Assembly (NCBI GenBank): GCA_007118445.1
Contig: SKRP01000117.1
Location: 1-7,755, forward strand
Direction of reading: 5' to 3'
DNA length: 7,755 nucleotides
Source of the DNA: Natronohydrobacter sp.
GTDB lineage: Bacteria; Pseudomonadota; Alphaproteobacteria; Rhodobacterales; Rhodobacteraceae
Part shown: positions 5,593 to 7,755 of the stretch, piece by piece
How the letters are laid out: every line of letters starts with the position of its first letter
Position numbering within the stretch: position 1 is the first letter of the stretch
Position numbers and translations under genes: made by a program
Notes under the pieces: generated by a model
Seen by the model: the letters and a program-made list of their open reading frames with translations, nothing else
Told to the model about the DNA's origin: nothing
The model's database searches: none

Positions 5593-6480
5593 ATGAGTTA
5601 TCAGATCAAGGCAGCCTTGTGGATGAGCGGGGCGATTGCCTCTTTCATCGCAATGAGCATCGCCGGGCGCGCGGTGCAGGCCGAGTTGAACACATTCGAG
5701 CTGATGTTCTGGCGCTCGCTGGTGGGGCTGGTGCTGATCTGCGCGCTGGTGCTGGCCCACCGCCGCCCCCTGCGTTTGCGCCCGGCACGGCCAGGGCTGC
5801 ACGCACTGCGCCATATGGTGCATTTCGCCGGGCAGAATCTATGGTTCTTCGCGCTGATGCTGATCCCGCTGGCGCAGCTTGTGGCGCTGGAATTCACCAT
5901 GCCGATCTGGGTGGCGTTGCTTGCGCCGCTGCTCTTGGGCGAAGCGTTCACCCGCATCCGGGTTCTGGTGGCCGTGCTGGGCTTTGCGGGCGTGCTGATC
6001 GTGGCGCAGCCAGGGGTGCAGACGCTCAGCATCGGCCATCTGGCAGCGCTGGGCGCGGCGGTGGGCTTTGCGCTCAATATCATCCTGACCAAGCGGATCA
6101 TGCGCGAGGACAGTGTGATCTGCGTGCTGTTCTGGATGTCGCTCAGCCAGGGGGGAATGGCGCTGATGCTGGCACTCTGGGGCGGGTTTACCTGGCCCTC
6201 GCCTGCGCTCTGGGGCTGGATCGTGCTGGTCGGGATAACCGGGCTGAGCGCGCATTTCGCGCTCAGCTCGGCGCTGGCGCTTGCCCCGGCCACGACAGTC
6301 GCGCCGATGGAGTTCTTTCGCCTGCCGCTGATCGCGCTGGTGGGCCTGTGGCTATACAGCGAAGCGCTTGATCCGCTGGTGTTTCTGGGGGCGGGCGTGA
6401 TCTTCGCCGCGAACTGGATCAACCTGCGCAACACCGATGCGGTTCTGCCGCGCCAGACCCTGACGGGCGGACGCGACTGA
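5593..6480 (+). CDS. EamA/DMT-family inner-membrane transporter
   Basis: Integral membrane protein of 295 residues in the drug/metabolite transporter superfamily, whose members usually export amino acids, metabolites or toxic compounds. It shows the expected two EamA halves (about 9-138 and 148-277) and roughly ten hydrophobic helices. Supporting landmarks are FWRSL (39-43), the conserved LEFTMPIWVALLAPLLLGE segment at 99-117, and its counterpart APMEFFRLPLIALVGLWLY at 237-255 followed by SE at 256-257. The substrate cannot be read from the sequence. I chose ATG 5593 because the first helix starts soon after it. In-frame ATGs at 5575 and 5551 are possible: an AGGAG at 5568-5572 is too close to 5575 and too far from 5593, so the ribosome binding site does not settle the start. 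It is divergent from the ProC-like gene, which could mean shared control. It is followed by an inverted repeat and a T-rich hairpin before the TRAP gene. Confidence 0.93.
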   Translation: MSYQIKAALWMSGAIASFIAMSIAGRAVQAELNTFELMFWRSLVGLVLICALVLAHRRPLRLRPARPGLHALRHMVHFAGQNLWFFALMLIPLAQLVALEFTMPIWVALLAPLLLGEAFTRIRVLVAVLGFAGVLIVAQPGVQTLSIGHLAALGAAVGFALNIILTKRIMREDSVICVLFWMSLSQGGMALMLALWGGFTWPSPALWGWIVLVGITGLSAHFALSSALALAPATTVAPMEFFRLPLIALVGLWLYSEALDPLVFLGAGVIFAANWINLRNTDAVLPRQTLTGGRD

Positions 6481-6486
6481 CAGGGC

Positions 6487-6523
6487 CGGATCATTCAGTC
6501 GCGGGAAATTCAGGAATGATCCG
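6487..6523. repeat. Perfect 10-base inverted repeat, operator or 3'-end stem-loop
   Basis: CGGATCATTC (6487-6496) and GAATGATCCG (6514-6523) are exact inverted copies separated by 17 bases. The element starts 6 bases past the stop codon of the transporter and ends about 93 bases before the TRAP start. As RNA it would form a 10-base-pair stem with a large loop and no T-run, which is poor for a terminator. As DNA, the half-sites are centred 27 bases apart, which would suit a dimeric regulator of the TRAP gene. The spacer also contains a second ATTCAG (6508-6513) echoing 6493-6498. Confidence 0.45.
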
Positions 6524-6524
6524 C

Positions 6525-6562
6525 AAAAACCCTGTTCACAGGGGGCCGGTTCTGTGGTTTTT
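6525..6562 (+). terminator. A-tract/T-tract hairpin, possible terminator of the transporter gene
   Basis: An A-run (6525-6529) and a T-run (6558-6562) flank a stem CACAG (6537-6541) with CTGTG (6552-6556); outer A-T pairing can extend it with a bulge. A hairpin running straight into five Ts fits an intrinsic terminator for the plus-strand transporter, and the symmetric A/T ends could allow use in both directions. The core stem is short. An alternative hairpin, CCCTG (6530-6534) with CAGGG (6539-6543), competes with it. The same stretch contains TTCACA (6535-6540), which could instead be a -35 element for the TRAP gene, but the matching -10 is poor. Confidence 0.35.
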
Positions 6563-6605
6563 AACGAATGCTCGTCACTCTGGCGCGTCAAGACCAAGAA
6601 ATCAT

Positions 6606-6612
6606 GGGAGGA
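6606..6612 (+). promoter_or_regulatory. Strong ribosome binding site of the TRAP binding protein
   Basis: GGGAGGA ends 4 bases before ATG 6617 and is the best Shine-Dalgarno match in the window. It decides the start: the frame is open from upstream, with a GTG at 6554, but only 6617 combines this site with a twin-arginine signal at the N-terminus. The strength fits a highly made periplasmic binding protein. Confidence 0.8.
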
Positions 6613-6616
6613 CTAC

Positions 6617-7726
6617 ATGGATCGTCGTTCATTTCTGAAAACCTCGGCACTCGGGGGCACAGCTGCTGCGGCGTCGACGCTGGCGGCACCGGCCATCGCG
6701 CAGGGCCGCATCACTTGGCGCATGGTCACCACATGGCCGCGCAATTTCCCCGGTCTGGGCACCGGCGCGCAGCGCGTGGCCGACCGCATCAACGCCGCCG
6801 CTGACGGCGCGCTGACCATCGAGGTCTTTGCCGCAGGCGAGATGGTGCCCGCGCTGCAATCGCTCGATGCCGTGATCGACGGCTCGGCCGAGATGAGCCA
6901 CGGCGCAGCCTATTACTGGCTGAACAAGTCGCAGGGTCTGGGCTTCTTCACCGGGGTTCCCTTCGGCATGACCTCGCGCGAACTGGCGGCCTGGGTGCGC
7001 TATCTGGGCGGTCAGGAGCTTTGGGACGATATCTATGACGATTTCGGCCTTGTCGGCTTCCTGTCGGGCGATACCGGCACGCAGGCCGGGGGCTGGTTCC
7101 AGAACGAACTGTCGGGCATTGACGACATTCAGGGCCTGCGTTTCCGCACGCCGGGTCTGGGTGGTCAGGTCTGGCAGAAGATGGGCGCATCGGTGACAAA
7201 TATGGCAGGTGGCGAGATTTTCGCAGCCCTGCAATCTGGTGCGCTGGACGCGGCGGAATTTGTCGGTCCCTATAACGACCGCGCGCTGGGCTTCCATCAG
7301 GTGCGCAATCATTACTACACCATGTCCTTCATCGAACCGGGCCTGGCGACAGAACTTGCGGTGGACAAGGCAAAATTCATGGAGCTGCCTGCCAATCTGC
7401 AAGGTATCATCCGTGATGCCTGTCAGGCCGAATATGATCAGGTGCCGTCGGAATTCTACGCCAATGACCCGATCGCGCTGGCCGATATGGTCGAGAACCA
7501 TGGCACGATCGTCCACAAGGACTGGCCCGAGAGCGTTCTGGAAGCAGGTGCTGCGGCGTCGAAGGAATTGCTGGTCGAAATCCTCGACAGTGGCGATGCC
7601 AAGACCAAGGCCGTGGCCGAGAGCTTCGTGCAGAACCTCAACCTGCTGCGCACCCGTACCGAGAACACGGATCTGACCTTCGCGCTGGCCCGCGAGAAGT
7701 ATTTCGACATCTCGGATCTGGGCTGA
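6617..7726 (+). CDS. TRAP transporter solute-binding protein, TakP/DctP type
   Basis: Periplasmic substrate-binding subunit of a tripartite ATP-independent periplasmic (TRAP) transporter, 369 residues before processing. The N-terminus has a twin-arginine signal (RRSFLK at 3-8), a hydrophobic Ala-rich core and an AIA-Q cleavage site near residue 28, so it is probably exported folded. The mature part begins with ITWRMVTTWP (32-41). VFAAGEMVPALQ (70-81), GDTGTQAGGWF (151-161), GLRFRTPG (173-180) and EFVGPYND (214-221) match the TakP-like branch. From memory of the Rhodobacter TakP structure, the Gln of the TQ/GGWF motif (Gln156 here) and the Glu of E-W-VGPY (Glu214 here) help hold a cation and a 2-oxo acid. 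Arg177 corresponds to the carboxylate-binding arginine conserved in TRAP proteins. Phe215 replaces the Trp of TakP. The ligand is likely an organic acid, perhaps a 2-oxo or hydroxy acid; mannitol- or chloroaromatic-type labels used for this branch are also possible. The two membrane subunits (DctQ and DctM type) are not in the window and would be expected downstream. Confidence 0.94.
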   Translation: MDRRSFLKTSALGGTAAAASTLAAPAIAQGRITWRMVTTWPRNFPGLGTGAQRVADRINAAADGALTIEVFAAGEMVPALQSLDAVIDGSAEMSHGAAYYWLNKSQGLGFFTGVPFGMTSRELAAWVRYLGGQELWDDIYDDFGLVGFLSGDTGTQAGGWFQNELSGIDDIQGLRFRTPGLGGQVWQKMGASVTNMAGGEIFAALQSGALDAAEFVGPYNDRALGFHQVRNHYYTMSFIEPGLATELAVDKAKFMELPANLQGIIRDACQAEYDQVPSEFYANDPIALADMVENHGTIVHKDWPESVLEAGAAASKELLVEILDSGDAKTKAVAESFVQNLNLLRTRTENTDLTFALAREKYFDISDLG

Positions 7727-7755
7727 GCCGGATCGCTTGGCCTGATTTTGGCGGC

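Noticed and set aside
6629..7516. Minus-strand frame of 295 codons opposite the TRAP binding protein
   Set aside because: The plus-strand gene has a strong ribosome binding site, a Tat signal and full-length family motifs; the opposite frame has none of these.

Overview
The window looks like ordinary chromosome of a high-GC alphaproteobacterium, most likely a member of the Rhodobacterales. The reasons are the strong G/C bias at third codon positions, the gene families present, and a TRAP binding protein that resembles TakP of Rhodobacter sphaeroides. I assign the group from protein resemblance remembered from family knowledge, not from a search. There are six confident protein-coding genes. 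I see no rRNA, tRNA, CRISPR array, insertion sequence, phage gene or plasmid origin.

Layout. Positions 1-326 hold no gene I can support, only small GC-rich hairpins and a possible fragment of a neighbouring gene. Four genes then lie on the minus strand, in transcription order: a ProC-like NAD(P)-dependent reductase (5439-4720), a DUF1800 protein (4601-3228), a DUF1501 protein with a Tat signal (3218-1995), and rmuC (1892-327). DUF1800 and DUF1501 are tightly coupled: the Shine-Dalgarno sequence of the second overlaps the stop codon of the first. A candidate promoter lies upstream of the pair. A second candidate lies just upstream of rmuC, which is separated by about 100 bases and is probably its own unit. 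Two genes lie on the plus strand: an EamA/DMT-family inner-membrane exporter (5593-6480), divergent from the ProC-like gene across a 153-base region, and a Tat-exported TRAP solute-binding protein of the TakP/DctP type (6617-7726). The TRAP membrane subunits are not in the window and would be expected just past its right edge.

How the genes relate. DUF1800 and DUF1501 are a recurring bacterial pair without an assigned biochemical function, and here only DUF1501 carries an export signal. The divergent reductase and exporter could belong to amino-acid or metabolite handling, but the sequence does not prove it. rmuC is a DNA-maintenance gene unrelated to its neighbours. The TRAP protein would capture an organic acid, perhaps a 2-oxo acid or hydroxy acid, in the periplasm.

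I found no convincing new multi-gene system. The points most worth a second look are the DUF1800/DUF1501 pair with its asymmetric export signals, the divergent active-site region of the ProC-like protein, and a perfect 10-base inverted repeat between the exporter and the TRAP gene.
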